A DNA stretch of 64,000 nucleotides from Symbiodinium natans (GCA_905221605.1 CAJNDS010002139.1:374001-438000); one strand, 5' to 3'. Counted from the first letter of the stretch, positions 50,284-60,725 are shown. Made by a program: numbers and translations. Notes: a model not told the origin generated them from the letters alone.

Positions 50284-51282
50284 GTGTTCGGGCCCCACTT
50301 GGGACCTTTTTGCGCTTTTTGAGGACTTGTAGGGCTCAGAGTTTAGGGGGTGCTGTCCAGCAGGCTTGCCTCAATCTGACAGAATCCGACCCTGAACCCT
50401 AAACCCTCAATCGAGTCTTAGCCACACGGGCTGCGCATCCCCGCCCCTCCCCTGTGCTCTCGTGATTGGAAGAGCCAGGAGCTCTTAAGAACCGTTCAGG
50501 GTTTAGGGTTTAGGGTTTAGGGTTCCTTTCTGGTTTCGCGTGCAATGGAGAAGGCATGAGGTAGATGGGTTTAAAGACAAGGACGGTAGCTGGCTCCTCC
50601 ATGCCTCAAGAGTCCAAAGCCTTTGTGCTTGTGCTTCTACCTCTGAAGCTTCTACCTCTGAAGCCCAGATTCGGGACTTCTAGATATCGTACAAACACCC
50701 TAAACCCTAAACCCCAATAACCTCCTAAGCCTCAAACCCTTAACCCTAAACCCTAAACCCTTAACCCTTAAACCCCTAACCCTAAACCCTAAACCCGAAA
50801 CCCCCTCAACCGCCCTACAAAAAACACACGCGTTTGGGCTCTTGAGGTTGGCTCTATGGCGGGAACTCGCAGGTGCAAAAAATCTGAAAAAAGGTGGGTC
50901 TGCTGCCTCCTGCTGCGTGGGCAGGGCTTAGGGGCTTATAAGGCTTAGGGTTTAGGGCTTAGGGTTTAGGGTTTTGGGTTTAGGGTTCAGGGGAGAGAAA
51001 CCCCTCATGCCGCCAACAAATACCCCAAAGTCGAAAACCCAAAGTCCGAGCTGGCCTGGGTTTGCTAAACACTAAACCCCCTACACCCCTACTGTTTGCT
51101 TAAGGATAAATCACTCCCCCAACAAAACGAAAGAACAACAATCCCTGAACATGCCCTTATAAGGAAGACTCTCCACAACAAAACTCGACAGAAGCACCGA
51201 GACTTTGAGTTCCCTTCGGGTGTGCCCAGATAATTGCGACTCCCGGGTGTGGGCTTGTGGAGCAAAATAGTGAGCAAAATTG

Positions 51283-51355
51283 GGGGGCCGGAATAAGTTA
51301 CGAAGAATATTCCCTTAGGGTCCCTTTATGAGTATACTACAATAACCCCCCCCCC
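51283..51355 (-). mobile_element. Dispersed repeat family B, inverted copy
   Basis: Reading minus: GTAGTATACTCATAAAGGGA.., AAGGGAATATTCTTCGTAA and TTATTCCGGCCCCCC align with 35945-36005. A G/C homopolymer of 16 adjoins it. Confidence 0.6.
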
Positions 51356-51603
51356 CCCCCCAAGGCCTGACTCTGACTCTTCAGGCCCCTAGAGTAGGGC
51401 CTTGGGGCTTTTTGGGCTCAGGAACTTTCAGGGGGGTTCAAGGTGTGGCTTTGTAAAGCCGAAGCCCTTAGATGACATCTCAATTGGCTTCATGGCCCGG
51501 GCTTAGGGCCTGGAATTGACTTTACTGAACTTGGAACCCTAGCACGAATCAGCAGTGGAGGCATATGCCCGCCCAAGGAGCTACGAATTTTTGATCGGCT
51601 CAC

Positions 51604-51719
51604 ATATGGGGGCTTACGATATTAGCGGTACCTATAAGTTAGGGGTACCGATAAGGGGATCCTACCATTGGGGGGGGGGGGCTGTATATTGGGGGTCCGC
51701 TACGTTCGTAAACCCCCAT
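51604..51719. mobile_element. Inverted-repeat element family C, copy 2
   Basis: Ends ATGGGGGCTTACGA / TTCGTAAACCCCCAT with 13 of 14 matches; the core includes GGTACC and a G(12) run. It is embedded in a 214-codon plus frame that is probably fortuitous. Confidence 0.75.
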
Positions 51720-51729
51720 GTTCGTTTTC

Positions 51730-52200
51730 AATGGCACTGCCACGGCTTACGGCTGCCTGACACAAGCACATTTGTGCTGGCCGCCGTGAATTTCAGACTG
51801 ATGTCGACATCTCATTTCAGCTGTCATGGAACGAAAAGGAACGAATTTTGCGGGGGTATCGGCCCCAGGAAGTATTCCTCGATTTTTTTCGGGGTATGCC
51901 TTCCTCGGAAGCAGGGGCATAGGATTTGGCCAACCAAGCCCGACAGCCAGTGTCATTGGTCAATGAGGGGTCATTGGATTCAGTGTGTGCCTTCACTGGG
52001 GGGAAGTCTACACCCTAAATCCTACTTAGGACTTAGGGTTTGTGGTTTGGGGTATGTTCAGGCATTTCAAGCACTCCATCGTCTTGTGGCTCGAAAGAGA
52101 AACTGTGCCAGCGCACGTGGGCTGAACTTGAAACTGGGCAAACATCACCTTCGAGAATTAAAACCCAAACCATCGTATCCTAAACCCTATAAGCCCTGAC
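51730..52200 (+). other. Long open frame, probably fortuitous
   Basis: The frame is open from 51555 to 52199 but runs through the family C element and ends in telomere-like codons. In this much DNA one frame of about this length is expected by chance. Confidence 0.3.
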
Positions 52201-52275
52201 GCCTTAAACCCCAGGACCCTAAACCCCTACACCCTAAACCCCTACACCCTAAACCGCTCGGCTTAGGGCGCTCAC

Positions 52276-52318
52276 CTTGCAGATGCTCTGCACGCTTCGG
52301 CTGGCAAGTTCCGGTTTG
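52276..52318 (-). CDS. Exon candidate, minus
   Basis: 43 nt = 1 + 14 codons between acceptor CCAAGTTCTTAG| and donor TGCAAG|GTGAGC. It encodes KPELASRSVQSICK. Confidence 0.5.
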
Positions 52319-52789
52319 CTAAGAACTTGGGTGGCATTGGGGTCCCCCGAAATTGGACACAGCAATGAGCTAAGTGGGGCTTAGGGGTTACGGGTTTTGG
52401 GTTCAGGGTTGTAGGAAAGGTAGTGCTCCTGAACTCTCGTTAAACTTTACTCCACGTCAGCCTGACTGTGTAGGATCTATAGACAGGAGAGGGATTTACG
52501 GAGGGTTAGAGGGGTTCGAAAATGAGGTGTTACAAATGCTTGCAGGGGCACCAGGGGGGCCTGACTTCCATAGCCCCTAAACCCCCAAACCCTAATTGTT
52601 CAGGGCCTGAACTATAAAACCTCAAGTTCTGGCATCGGTGTTTAGGGTTTGAGGGTTTGAGGGTTAGGGTTGTTTAGGGCTTAGGGTTGTCTAGGGTTTA
52701 GGGTTTGGAGGTTAAGGATTTAGGGTTGGGTTTCGGGTTTAGGGTTTAAGGTTCGGGGTTTTGTGTTTAGAATTACAGCTTGATCAGCT

Positions 52790-52840
52790 GGTCGCAAAAG
52801 CCAAGCTGGTCGCGCTTGCTCACGATGCTTAAGATTTGAG
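52790..52840. CDS. Exon candidate, strand unresolved
   Basis: Plus gives LDQLVAKAKLVALAHD after acceptor GAATTACAG|; minus gives VSKRDQLGFCDQLIK before donor |GTAATT. Both look like coiled coil. Confidence 0.35.
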
Positions 52841-52944
52841 GGTCTCGGCATTTAAGCGCTTGTCAAGCACTAAGGTTCAGGGCTTACAAGCCCTAAACCC
52901 TAAACCCTGAAAACGACTCGTTCACCTCATGTAGGGGCCTTAAG

Positions 52945-53090
52945 AATTCAACAGTGTTTTGGGGGCCATTATAGTATATTTATACAATGACCATAAGGGC
53001 ATAGTACCAGTTAAACCCTAAACCCTAAACCCTCAACCCAAAACCCTAAACCCTAAATCCTACTTATTCCGACCCCTCTATTGGCCAAGT
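52945..53090 (+). mobile_element. Dispersed repeat family B copy split by telomere units
   Basis: Alignable with 35920-36010 except for a 50-bp CCCTAAA-type insert at 53014-53063 placed immediately before TTATTCCGACCCCT. Confidence 0.65.
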
Positions 53091-53164
53091 CCTCGGATGC
53101 CTTCTTCGCTATGCTTCTCGTGTTGCAGATGCAAACTCTACCTGGCCGGATCCCTCAGAAAGGC

Positions 53165-53278
53165 AAAGGGTTTAGGGTTTAGGGTTTAGGGTTTAGGGTT
53201 TAGGGTTTAGTGTTTAGGGCTTAGGGTTTAGGGCTTAGGGTTTAGGGTTTAGGGTTAGGGTTTAGGGTTTAGGGTTCG
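53165..53278. repeat. TTTAGGG array
   Basis: About 16 units with a few TTTAGTG and TTTAGGGC variants. Confidence 0.95.
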
Positions 53279-53315
53279 GGGGTGTCAGCGTTGATGGTTC
53301 AAGTTAAGACAATAG

Positions 53316-53351
53316 GGCGCCGAACTTCGCAACTCCTCACGAAAAGAAACA
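53316..53351 (+). CDS. Mini-exon candidate, plus, phase 0-0
   Basis: 36 nt, exactly 12 codons, acceptor TAAGACAATAG|, donor ACA|GTGAGT. It encodes GAELRNSSRKET. The minus strand has a good acceptor here too. Confidence 0.4.
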
Positions 53352-53539
53352 GTGAGTCTCTGCTTGCGCGAAGTACGCAACATGGAACGCATTCAACCGC
53401 CTATATCCCCCTAAGCCGTAGATCTTTGAGGCCTCGCCGAAACCTTTGAGGGGTTTAGGGTCTAGGGTCTAGGGTTTAGGGTTAAGGGTTAAGGGTTTAG
53501 GGTTTAGCGTATAGGGTTTAGGAGCTTAGGGCCTTGCAA

Positions 53540-53701
53540 GGCCTTGGAATACTCAGGGTTCAAGCCCCACATCCACCCGTTCCACCCAACTGCGCGTTCA
53601 TGCGCCCAGGAGTGGTACTCAAACCATTCAGCCAGGATATTGTCCTGTTGCTGTGGTGTCTTGGAGAGTCCCAGGTGGTGATGAAGCAAAACTCCGCACA
53701 C
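53540..53701 (-). CDS. Open frame, minus
   Basis: About 54 codons encoding KTPQQQDNILAEWFEYHS and AHERAVGWNGWMWGLN. The plus frame over the same DNA is open but less protein-like. Confidence 0.4.
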
Positions 53702-54149
53702 AGAAGCTACAAGACTCCTCCCTAAACCCTAAACCCGACACCCACTACAAAACCTGTTTGAAGATGTAGACCTAGTTGCTGAATGGCCTAGGCCAAAAAA
53801 AGTTAACCTGTCAGCTAACGGCGGACTATATATACCCCGAAATAAAGTGTGCTCACTCAGCTACTAAGATAGGGAGTCGAAGCAGCTTCCGTGTGGTGTT
53901 GAAGCAGCTGCGCATGGGGTGCTGGTGCCGCTCCAGGATTGTTTGGTTTGGGGCCAGGGAGTCTAGGGACTTTGGGGTTGAGGTGTTTCGAGTTTCAGGG
54001 TGGGTTTAGGTGTAGGGTTTAGGTGTTTAGGGTCTAGGGGCTTAGGGTATTGCAGTTTAGGGGGGGGGGTCTAAGTTCCGGGCGCAACGAAGCCGTACAC
54101 CTACCAACAACTGGGAAGCCACCTCCAGCAAGGGACTGAAGGAGGGACG

Positions 54150-54260
54150 GGTTATTTAGGGGTTATATGGGGGCTACTCAGGTATATAGGGACTATATAA
54201 GAGATATAAATAAATAAATAAATATATATATATATATATATGTATATATAGGGAATAAGG
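54150..54260 (+). mobile_element. Dispersed repeat family A, partial copy
   Basis: GGTTATTTAGGGG..GGGGGCTACTCAGGTATATAGG..ACTATATAAG parallels 42990-43050, then an (AT)n microsatellite. Confidence 0.55.
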
Positions 54261-54885
54261 TTAAGGGTCCCTTCGAGGGACTACAGCACAGGAATAGACA
54301 GGCTATTCTATCTCAGGTCTTCTATCTTTTTTCCGTATCTTATCTTAGATCACTCAAATGACGGCTTACAACTCCGAGTCTTGTACCTTGTGTCTTCTAT
54401 CTGGTCTCAGATAGCATATATTGTTTTTGTCAGTCTTGTCAACCCAGGAGGCGTTAAAGAGCCAAGAAGAATTAGGGTGTAGTGCTTCGCGTTTAGGGTT
54501 TAGGGTTGACGAAGTAGGTTCAAGCTGGGTTTATGGGGTTCTGGGGTTCAGGCTTTAAGGCTCTCTAGGGTTGTAGGGTTAGGGTTTAGGGTTTAGGGTT
54601 TAGGCTCTAGGGTCTAGGGTCTAGGGTCTAGGGTCTAGGGTTTAGGGTGTAGGGTTCTAAGCTTTGGAACTTTTGGCGCATGTGGGCGTTTCCAAAAAAA
54701 CGAGGGCGGGGGCCATCGAGTTGAGTTTGGGGTTTAGGGTTTAGGGTTTACGGTTTGGGTTTCAGGTCGAGGGTCTAGTGTTTAGGGTGGGAGTGTAGTC
54801 CGACAGCTCCCCATCGTGTGTAATGTGATTTTGGGGTCGCCGTATCATCGCTTGGCCCCTTTCGCAAAGGCCGCCGGTGGCTGGC

Positions 54886-54922
54886 CCTGCTCAGCTCAGC
54901 TTTGTCCTTGGCCAGGTCTCCC
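54886..54922 (-). CDS. Coiled-coil exon candidate, minus
   Basis: 37 nt = 1 + 12 codons between acceptor GCGACTGCCAG| and GC donor AGCAGG|GCCAGC. It encodes GDLAKDKAELSR. Confidence 0.5.
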
Positions 54923-55795
54923 CTGGCAGTCGCAGAAGCTCATATGCCAATAGCTTAGGCTTAGGTTCCTTTGTCGGGTTCCCGTTCTTAAAAACTCTTT
55001 GGGCCCCAAACACCAAACAGCTTAAGTTGTGCCCTGTGAATGTGGTGTGTGAGGGGGTTGGGGGGGGGACTGGGCAGCCAAAGCGTCTTATAGGATGTAA
55101 GACATAGAACGGGCATCCAGACTGCCCTAAGCCCCCAAAACCCTAAACCTTCAACAAGGGGTCATTGAATGGTTGGAGGAATGTCATCTGATGGCATGAC
55201 ATGCCTTGAAGCAAGCTTGCGCGGCGTAAAAGTGGGGGCTTAGGTGTTCGGGGGTTTCAAGGCTCTCAGGTGTTGATGTTTCCGGGTTTGATTTCGAGTT
55301 ATCAGCTTTTCCTTTTTCAGGGTTTGTTTTTTTTTTTTTTTGTTTTCCGGCTTTGGGTTTCAGCGTTTGCTTTCAGGTTTTCAGATGCTAATGGTTCATG
55401 GTTCGGGGTTCCTGTCTTTGGTTTGTGCGATTCCTTTCTGCTTGTTCGATGGGCATGAAGGAATGGAGTAATCAGGTACCTATTATGATTACTCCTTCTT
55501 CGTTGGCTGTTAACCACCAGTAAGCTGTCAAGGCTTCCTGAACCCTGCACCCCAAGCCCTAGAAACCATGGAGTCCTCACCCCAAACCTTGAAACCCGAA
55601 GACACCTCGAAACCATACACGCCCTCAACCATCAACCCTGAAACCAAGCCTCCCAAAACTTGGAAGCCCCGCACGCCCAACACCTTCACCTGCTGCAGCA
55701 TGCCTAAACCCTAAACCCTAAACCCTAAACCCTAAACCCTAAACCCTAACACCCCCCCCCCCCCCCTCCCCAATACGACAGGACGGACTCCAGGC

Positions 55796-55870
55796 ATGAC
55801 CCTCGTGCACCCTGATGACGGTCAGGGGGCTGGAAGATCTCTTAATAATTCAGCAAAGGGAGCCTTGAAA
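55796..55870 (+). CDS. Exon candidate, plus
   Basis: Acceptor CGGACTCCAG|, then TLVHPDDGQGAGRSLNN; runs into AAAACCC-type repeat. Confidence 0.4.
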
Positions 55871-56035
55871 CCCGAAAACCCAAAAACCCAAAAGCCCAAG
55901 AACCCAAAAACCCGAAAACTTGAAAACCCAAAAAACCCAAAAAACCCGAAAACCCAAAAACCCAAAAACCCAAAAACCAAAAACTCTAAACCCTAAACCC
56001 TACACACCTTCGAACACCTTGAAGCCCCGAAGCAG

Positions 56036-56069
56036 ATCGGCGCCTGAGCCTCAGTCGGGCGGCTTGCGG
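56036..56069 (+). CDS. Mini-exon candidate, plus
   Basis: 34 nt, acceptor CCCCGAAGCAG|, consensus donor CGG|GTAAGG. The frame is ambiguous (RRLSLSRAACG or SAPEPQSGGLR). Confidence 0.4.
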
Positions 56070-56282
56070 GTAAGGACGTGATAGTACGGCTCTGCACCTG
56101 ATACGTCTAGGGTTTAGGGTTGAGGGCTGATTTTAAGGCTGTTTAGGATTTAGGGCTTAGGGTCTCTAGGGATCCTAGGCCCTAGGACTGTAAGTCGCTT
56201 TAGATATAGGGCTCTCGGTTCGAGGGGTTGCAAACCTGACATGAGCCTCTTCCCTCCCCCCCCCCCCCCCGGCGCCCTCCCT

Positions 56283-56326
56283 CCACTAAATGGGTAAATG
56301 GGTAAATGGGTAAATGGGTAATTGGT
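56283..56326. repeat. AAATGGGT 8-mer repeat
   Basis: Five AAATGGGT-type units lead directly into a TTTAGGG array. Confidence 0.9.
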
Positions 56327-56399
56327 AAATGGGTTTAGGGTTTAGGGTTTAGGGTTTAGGGTTTAGGGTTTAGGGTTTAGGGTTAGGGGAACCCCAGCC

Positions 56400-56465
56400 C
56401 CTAAACTCGGCTTTATCTCGAGCACTTCAAGCACCCAGCGCCCAGACGACAGACCCAGGCCCGCA
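56400..56465 (-). CDS. Exon candidate, minus
   Basis: A frame of about 22 codons encodes AGLGLSSGRWVLEVLEI. Ends not fixed. Confidence 0.35.
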
Positions 56466-56514
56466 ACCATGGCCCTAATGCCTAAACCCGAAACCCTTAA
56501 ACCCTGTTCCCGGG

Positions 56515-56850
56515 TTTAGGGTTTAGGGTTTAGGGTTTAGGGTTTAGGGTTTAGGGTTTAGGGTTTAGGGTTTAGAGTTTAGGGTTTAGGGTTAGGGTTT
56601 AGGGTTTAGGGTTTAGGGTTTAGGGTTTAGGGTTTAGGGTTTAGGGTTTAGGGTTTAGGGTTTAGGGTTTAGGGTTTAGGGTTTAGGGTTTAGGGTTTAG
56701 GGTTTAGGGGTTAGGGTTTATGGTTTAGGGTTTATGGTTTAGGGTTTAGGGTTTAGGGTTTAGGGTTTAGGGTTTAGGGTTTAGGGTTTAGGGTTTAGGG
56801 TTTAGGGTTTAGGGTTTAGGGTTTAGGGTTTAGGGTTTAGGGTTTAGGGT
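56515..56850. repeat. Longest TTTAGGG array
   Basis: About 48 units with TTTATGG and TTAGGG slips. Confidence 0.97.
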
Positions 56851-57367
56851 TTCGGGGAACCCTAGTCCCTAAACCCGCAAACTCCCGACCCCAACCCCCG
56901 AGCCCTGGGACGACACCTGAGACTGGCGGAGCACAGGCGGCTCGAGTCCTGCGCGGCTTAGGGCTTACAACGTACGTATAGGGTTTGGGGTTTAGGGTTT
57001 AAGGGGTTGGTTTTAGGGTTTAGGGTTTCGGGTTCAGGGTATCAGGGTTTAGTTTTCTTGTTTTTAAGGGTTTGAGGGTTTAGGTTTTTTTTTTCTTTTT
57101 AGGGTTTAGGGTTTCGGGTTCAGGGTCTAGGGTTTCAGTCTTTCAGGGTGTTAGGGTTAGGGGTTTGGTCCGTTTAGGATTTCAGGGCTGTAGGGGTTTA
57201 GGGTTTTAGGGGTTTAGGGTCTGTTTGTGGTTCTAGGGGTTTACGGTTGCAGGGTTTAGGGTTTCAGGGTTTAGGGTTTCACCCTTGAAGGGTTTAGCGT
57301 GTGGCTGGGGCCCTCGATAAACCCACCCGCAACCCTAAACCCTAAACCCTAAACCCTTAACGGAGGA

Positions 57368-57410
57368 ATGGGGCTTGACTCCTCCAGGAGCTTTCATTGC
57401 TTCAGCTTTC
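57368..57410 (-). CDS. Coiled-coil exon candidate, minus
   Basis: Acceptor TTTGAGTTCTTGAG|, then KAEAMKAPGGVK. Confidence 0.4.
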
Positions 57411-57479
57411 TCAAGAACTCAAAGGTCTAGGGTTTGGGAGCAGGCCTCAAACCCTTCACCCTTGCTCCCTAAACCCCTA

Positions 57480-57690
57480 AGCCAGCCTAAGCCCTAAGCC
57501 CTAAGCCCTAACTAAGCCCTAAGCCCTAAGCCCTAAGACCTAAGCCCTAAGCCCTGAACCCTGAACCCTGAACCCTGAACCCTAACCCCTAAACCCTAAA
57601 CCCTAAACCCTAAACCCTAAAACCTAAACCCTAAACCCTAAACCCTAAACCCTAAACCCTAAACCCTAAACCCTAAACCCTAAACCCTGA
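57480..57690. repeat. CCCTAAG to CCCTGAA to CCCTAAA array
   Basis: About 28 units in three contiguous variant domains. Confidence 0.95.
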
Positions 57691-57721
57691 AGTCTAAGCC
57701 GAGCCCTCCCGCCCACCATCT

Positions 57722-57781
57722 GTGGCGGGCGAGGCTTGCCGAGGGCCAGCGAGCGCTTGTCTCACTCGCGTCCCGAACCCT
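57722..57781 (+). CDS. Exon candidate, plus
   Basis: Encodes AGEACRGPASACLTRVP before donor CCT|GTGAGG. A second plus frame is also open. Confidence 0.35.
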
Positions 57782-57822
57782 GTGAGGGTCGGCTCGTTGC
57801 CTTCACCCAAATGCTCTAGCAG

Positions 57823-57861
<39 letters not shown>
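57823..57861. repeat. Poly-C run of 39
   Basis: The longest single-base run in the window; length is prone to sequencing error. Confidence 0.9.
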
Positions 57862-57869
57862 TTGCCTCT

Positions 57870-58375
57870 ACCGAAGTGCTCTGGCGACGCTTCATGGGCT
57901 TGCAAAACAGGCACGGTCATTCGGGAACTTATTCTTTGGGTTCAGGGTTTAGGGCGCCCAGCTTGAGGCTCTCGAGTTTTTGGACGGGCTCTGAGGGCTT
58001 GACGAGCCTCCAAAGCAGGCACGGTCATTCGGAAATGCTCTATCAGCAACGTGCTCTGGCGACGCTTCATGGGCTTGAGGGGCCCCCCACATTAGGCGCG
58101 GTCATTCGGGCACTTATTCCGTCCAAGCGATCTTTAGTTTCTCGAGTCTTTCAGAGTTTCGGGAACCTTCAAAACGCTTTAGAACAAGCCCTTTGAACTC
58201 TTCTGGCTCTCGAGGCTTTTCGTGGGCTTTGAGGGCTTGAGGTGCCTCCAAAACATGCGCGGTCATTCGGGAACTTATTCTTTGGGTCCTTAGTCTCTTT
58301 CGTCTTTTCGGAGGCTTCAGAGCGTCGAACACAGGCGCGGTCGTTCGGGATCTTATTCTTTAGAGTCATGCTCGT
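57870..58375. repeat. Left GGTCATTCGGGAACTTATTC repeat cluster
   Basis: Five copies of CGGTCATTCGGGAACTTATTC-like words at about 57916, 58021, 58101, 58259 and 58337, with partly conserved surroundings (GGGCTTGAG, CCTCCAAA). Minus translation gives the period NKFPNDRAC. Confidence 0.85.
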
Positions 58376-58709
58376 CTCAGTCCCACAGCTGCCGATTGTT
58401 AGAAAGCAATTGTCCCAGCGATCACAAATGTCGGGCACAGCTAACGAATGTCACGACAAGCTCTGCCACATGCGTATCGCAGACATGCCTGAAAATCTTC
58501 CGGCGCGCTCCCCGAAAACGGAACCCCACAACTTCCGAAAACGCTTTTTTTCTGCGGAAGACAGAGTGTCAATCGGCACGGCTACGTGCGCGCTTCTGCT
58601 CGACGTGCGCTCACGCCTTTCGATTCTGTGCTTTGCACATTTCATCCTTCAGATCGTCGCCGAAGACAGACAAGTCCTGCAGACCGCAGAGAATGCGTAA
58701 CAAGCTGTG

Positions 58710-58995
58710 TCATGCCTTTTGTGCTTTGCACATCTCGGTTTGCAGGCAGTGGCTTCCGACGAACGAGAAGCCTTGCACCGATGGCAGGGCCTTCAACAGC
58801 TCCTCGGTGGAGGCATCTGCATTCCTTGGCAGGAGTGCTGTGAAGTGACCTGGGACGTACTTCAGGCACAGCACCTTGCTACGGGCCAGGGTCGCTTCTG
58901 CCCCTACCCAGACGCGAGTGGCGTTCTGGTTCGGGATTGCCAGACAGACGATTGCACTCTCATCATCATGGACCACTTTATTGGTCCTCGAATAG
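58710..58995 (-). CDS. ORF chain, third segment, possible OTU-like protease end
   Basis: The minus frame from about 58995 to a TGA at 58710 encodes DDESAIVCLAIPNQN, TRVWVGAEATLARSK and VLCLKYVPGHFTALLP. A hydrophobic strand, a WVG turn and a terminal H-F pair are the pattern seen at the end of OTU-type cysteine proteases. That is inference from a short motif; no catalytic Cys was located. The frame stays open upstream to 59129 but that part duplicates segment two in another frame. It is joined to segment two only by a +1 shift at about 58978 (context CAATAAAG). Confidence 0.45.
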
Positions 58996-59649
58996 GGTCT
59001 CGCCTGGCTTCGCCTCATTCTTGGCAACCCCAGCCTTGAGATAGTCGGGAAGGCCCGTGATCCAAATCTCCGCCTGCTTGCGGATGTCTGCGCGGCTCGT
59101 CCCCAGGCCTCCCACAGCACGTGCCACAAACAATGCCAAGCAGCAGTTCTTGTACTGGACTCCTTTGATGGTCAGGGTCTGACCCTCGTCAACTTCTTCA
59201 AAGCTGCCCTTCAGCATGGTGTTGATCTTCTCGAGCAGGTTCTGGAGCTTCTTGGTCTTCATGAACGACCTCTCGAGGAGAGACGTCTTGGGGCTGTTCT
59301 TGTTCGCCTTCTCGCTCTCGGTGTCTGCCGTGCCTTTCGGGAAGAAGCTGCTCGGTTCCTCGTCGTCCTGCTGAGTCGTCTTCTTATCGCCCCGATCGGC
59401 GTCGCTCTTTTTCTTCGGAAGTGCAAAGCTGGAAGGACGCAGAGCTGAGCGGCGAGCAACCTTGGACACCGCCGACTCCATGGTTTCCAGGTTTGCATCG
59501 ATCTCGGCAGTCATGTCGTCCTCGACTTCGCGAAGCTCCTCGACAGTCGGCACGCTTTCCTCCATGCTTTCACCACGCCGGCTCGGGGAACGCTTGCTTG
59601 CTTCTTCTTGTATGGACCCCGCGGTGTTCGGCGAGGACGATCTATGCAC
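58978..59649 (-). CDS. ORF chain, second segment, acidic coiled-coil region
   Basis: A 223-codon minus frame; its nominal start is GTG and the first ATG is at about 59563. It encodes EESVPTVEELREVEDD, then SALRPSSFALPKKKS, a KKLQNLLEKINTMLK amphipathic helix and ARAVGGLGTSRADIRKQ. It overlaps segment one by about 140 bp in the -1 frame and ends with TAA just before segment three. Length and codon character argue for real coding. Confidence 0.5.
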   Translation of the reverse strand: MHRSSSPNTAGSIQEEASKRSPSRRGESMEESVPTVEELREVEDDMTAEIDANLETMESAVSKVARRSALRPSSFALPKKKSDADRGDKKTTQQDDEEPSSFFPKGTADTESEKANKNSPKTSLLERSFMKTKKLQNLLEKINTMLKGSFEEVDEGQTLTIKGVQYKNCCLALFVARAVGGLGTSRADIRKQAEIWITGLPDYLKAGVAKNEAKPGETLFEDQ

Positions 59650-60053
59650 TTCCTCTGATGGGCACGTCTCATGCGACCGCGTAGATCTTCGGCGATGCCT
59701 GCACCGACCACGCTATCGATGCGCTCCAAGACGTCGTTTGCCTTCGGCTCGGCCAGCTGCAGAAGCAAGTGCGTCAGGCGGCCTTGCCCATGTCGATGTA
59801 GATCGGCCAGGTCTTCCATATTACATAAGTCGCACAGACCACAGGGTCCTGCAGGGGCCGCTTGATCATTGCTGCCCAGAGTGCAAGGTTCATCTAGGCC
59901 GCGACAGAGGCCGAAGCCTTCGTGCGGCGCCCGCTGCTGAAAACTGGAGCCTCGCTTGCGCTTGGGCTGGGCTTCAGCTGGACCTTCACCGCGCGCCGAG
60001 GACATCTCCTCGTCCGAGTCCGCGATGATGACCGTGTCCTCGTCCGGCGCCAT
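59511..60053 (-). CDS. ORF chain, first segment, Cys/His-rich N terminus
   Basis: ATG at 60053 in the context AGCATGGCG opens 180 codons. The protein starts with VIIADSDEE, which resembles a SUMO-interaction motif. A PKRKRGSS nuclear-localisation-like run follows, then a Cys/His cluster including CGLCDLCN and HRHGQG that might bind zinc, then VLERIDSVVGAGIAEDLRGR. Whether segments one to three are one gene with introns, a frameshifting element or a decayed copy cannot be settled here. The chain lies between two repeat clusters, so a mobile origin is plausible. Confidence 0.5.
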   Translation of the reverse strand: MAPDEDTVIIADSDEEMSSARGEGPAEAQPKRKRGSSFQQRAPHEGFGLCRGLDEPCTLGSNDQAAPAGPCGLCDLCNMEDLADLHRHGQGRLTHLLLQLAEPKANDVLERIDSVVGAGIAEDLRGRMRRAHQRKCIDRPRRTPRGPYKKKQASVPRAGVVKAWRKACRLSRSFAKSRTT

Positions 60054-60209
60054 GCTGCGAAGAAAACTTTTAGAGGGATTGCTCGACTTCTGGCTTGAAG
60101 TACAATGGCTACCTTCGAAAGTACGCAGACACGCAACAATCCAGGAGTACTGTAGTTCCGATGCCAGCACTGCCACGCTTCGCCTTTAAAGAGCTATCTC
60201 GTGAGATTC

Positions 60210-60460
60210 GAAACACAACCATTACAGTCTCAGCATCAAGATGGGCATCAGACATGCAACGCCCTGTAAATCTGTCCCAGACATAACAAAAAACGAAGAA
60301 GACCGGCGAAGCGTTGTCCGACAGAAAACAAATGTCAGGAAAAGACCTCTCGTAGAGATAACACGCGTCAGGAAAACATCTATCATAATAGGAACCCTCC
60401 CAGAGACAATAACTATCGAAAAAGATCTGTCCCGCACATAGCCCGCGTCAGAAGAAGCCT
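60210..60460. repeat. Imperfect direct repeats upstream of the ORF chain
   Basis: The words GTCAGGAAAA(C/G)A(T/C)CT, GAGATAACACGCG and GATCTGTCCC / AAATCTGTCCC recur at 25-60 bp spacing, 150-400 bp upstream of the ATG at 60053. Confidence 0.5.
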
Positions 60461-60489
60461 AGTTCCCCCACGCCCAACAACTGCCCCCA

Positions 60490-60720
60490 CAGCGCGGTCA
60501 GCGGTCATTCGGGAACTTATTCTCGGGGAGCCATCGTGGGCCTCCTGAGTCTTTTGAATGGCTCCAAGAACCTCCAAAACAGGCGCGGTCATTCGGGAAC
60601 TTATTCTTGCACAGCCATCTTGAGTCTTACTTTTTTAGAAACCTCCGAAGTTTTCAAAACAGACGAGGTCATTCCGGCACTTCTCTTTTCTAGCCTTCCC
60701 GAGTTTTGAGTCTTTTGAGG
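60490..60720. repeat. Right GGTCATTCGGGAACTTATTC repeat cluster
   Basis: Three copies at about 60497, 60588 and 60668 in the same orientation as the left cluster. Confidence 0.85.
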
Positions 60721-60725
60721 GGCTG

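Noticed and set aside
51555-52199. 214-codon plus frame
   Set aside because: It reads through an inverted-repeat element and ends in telomere-type codons; a frame this long is near the chance maximum for the window.
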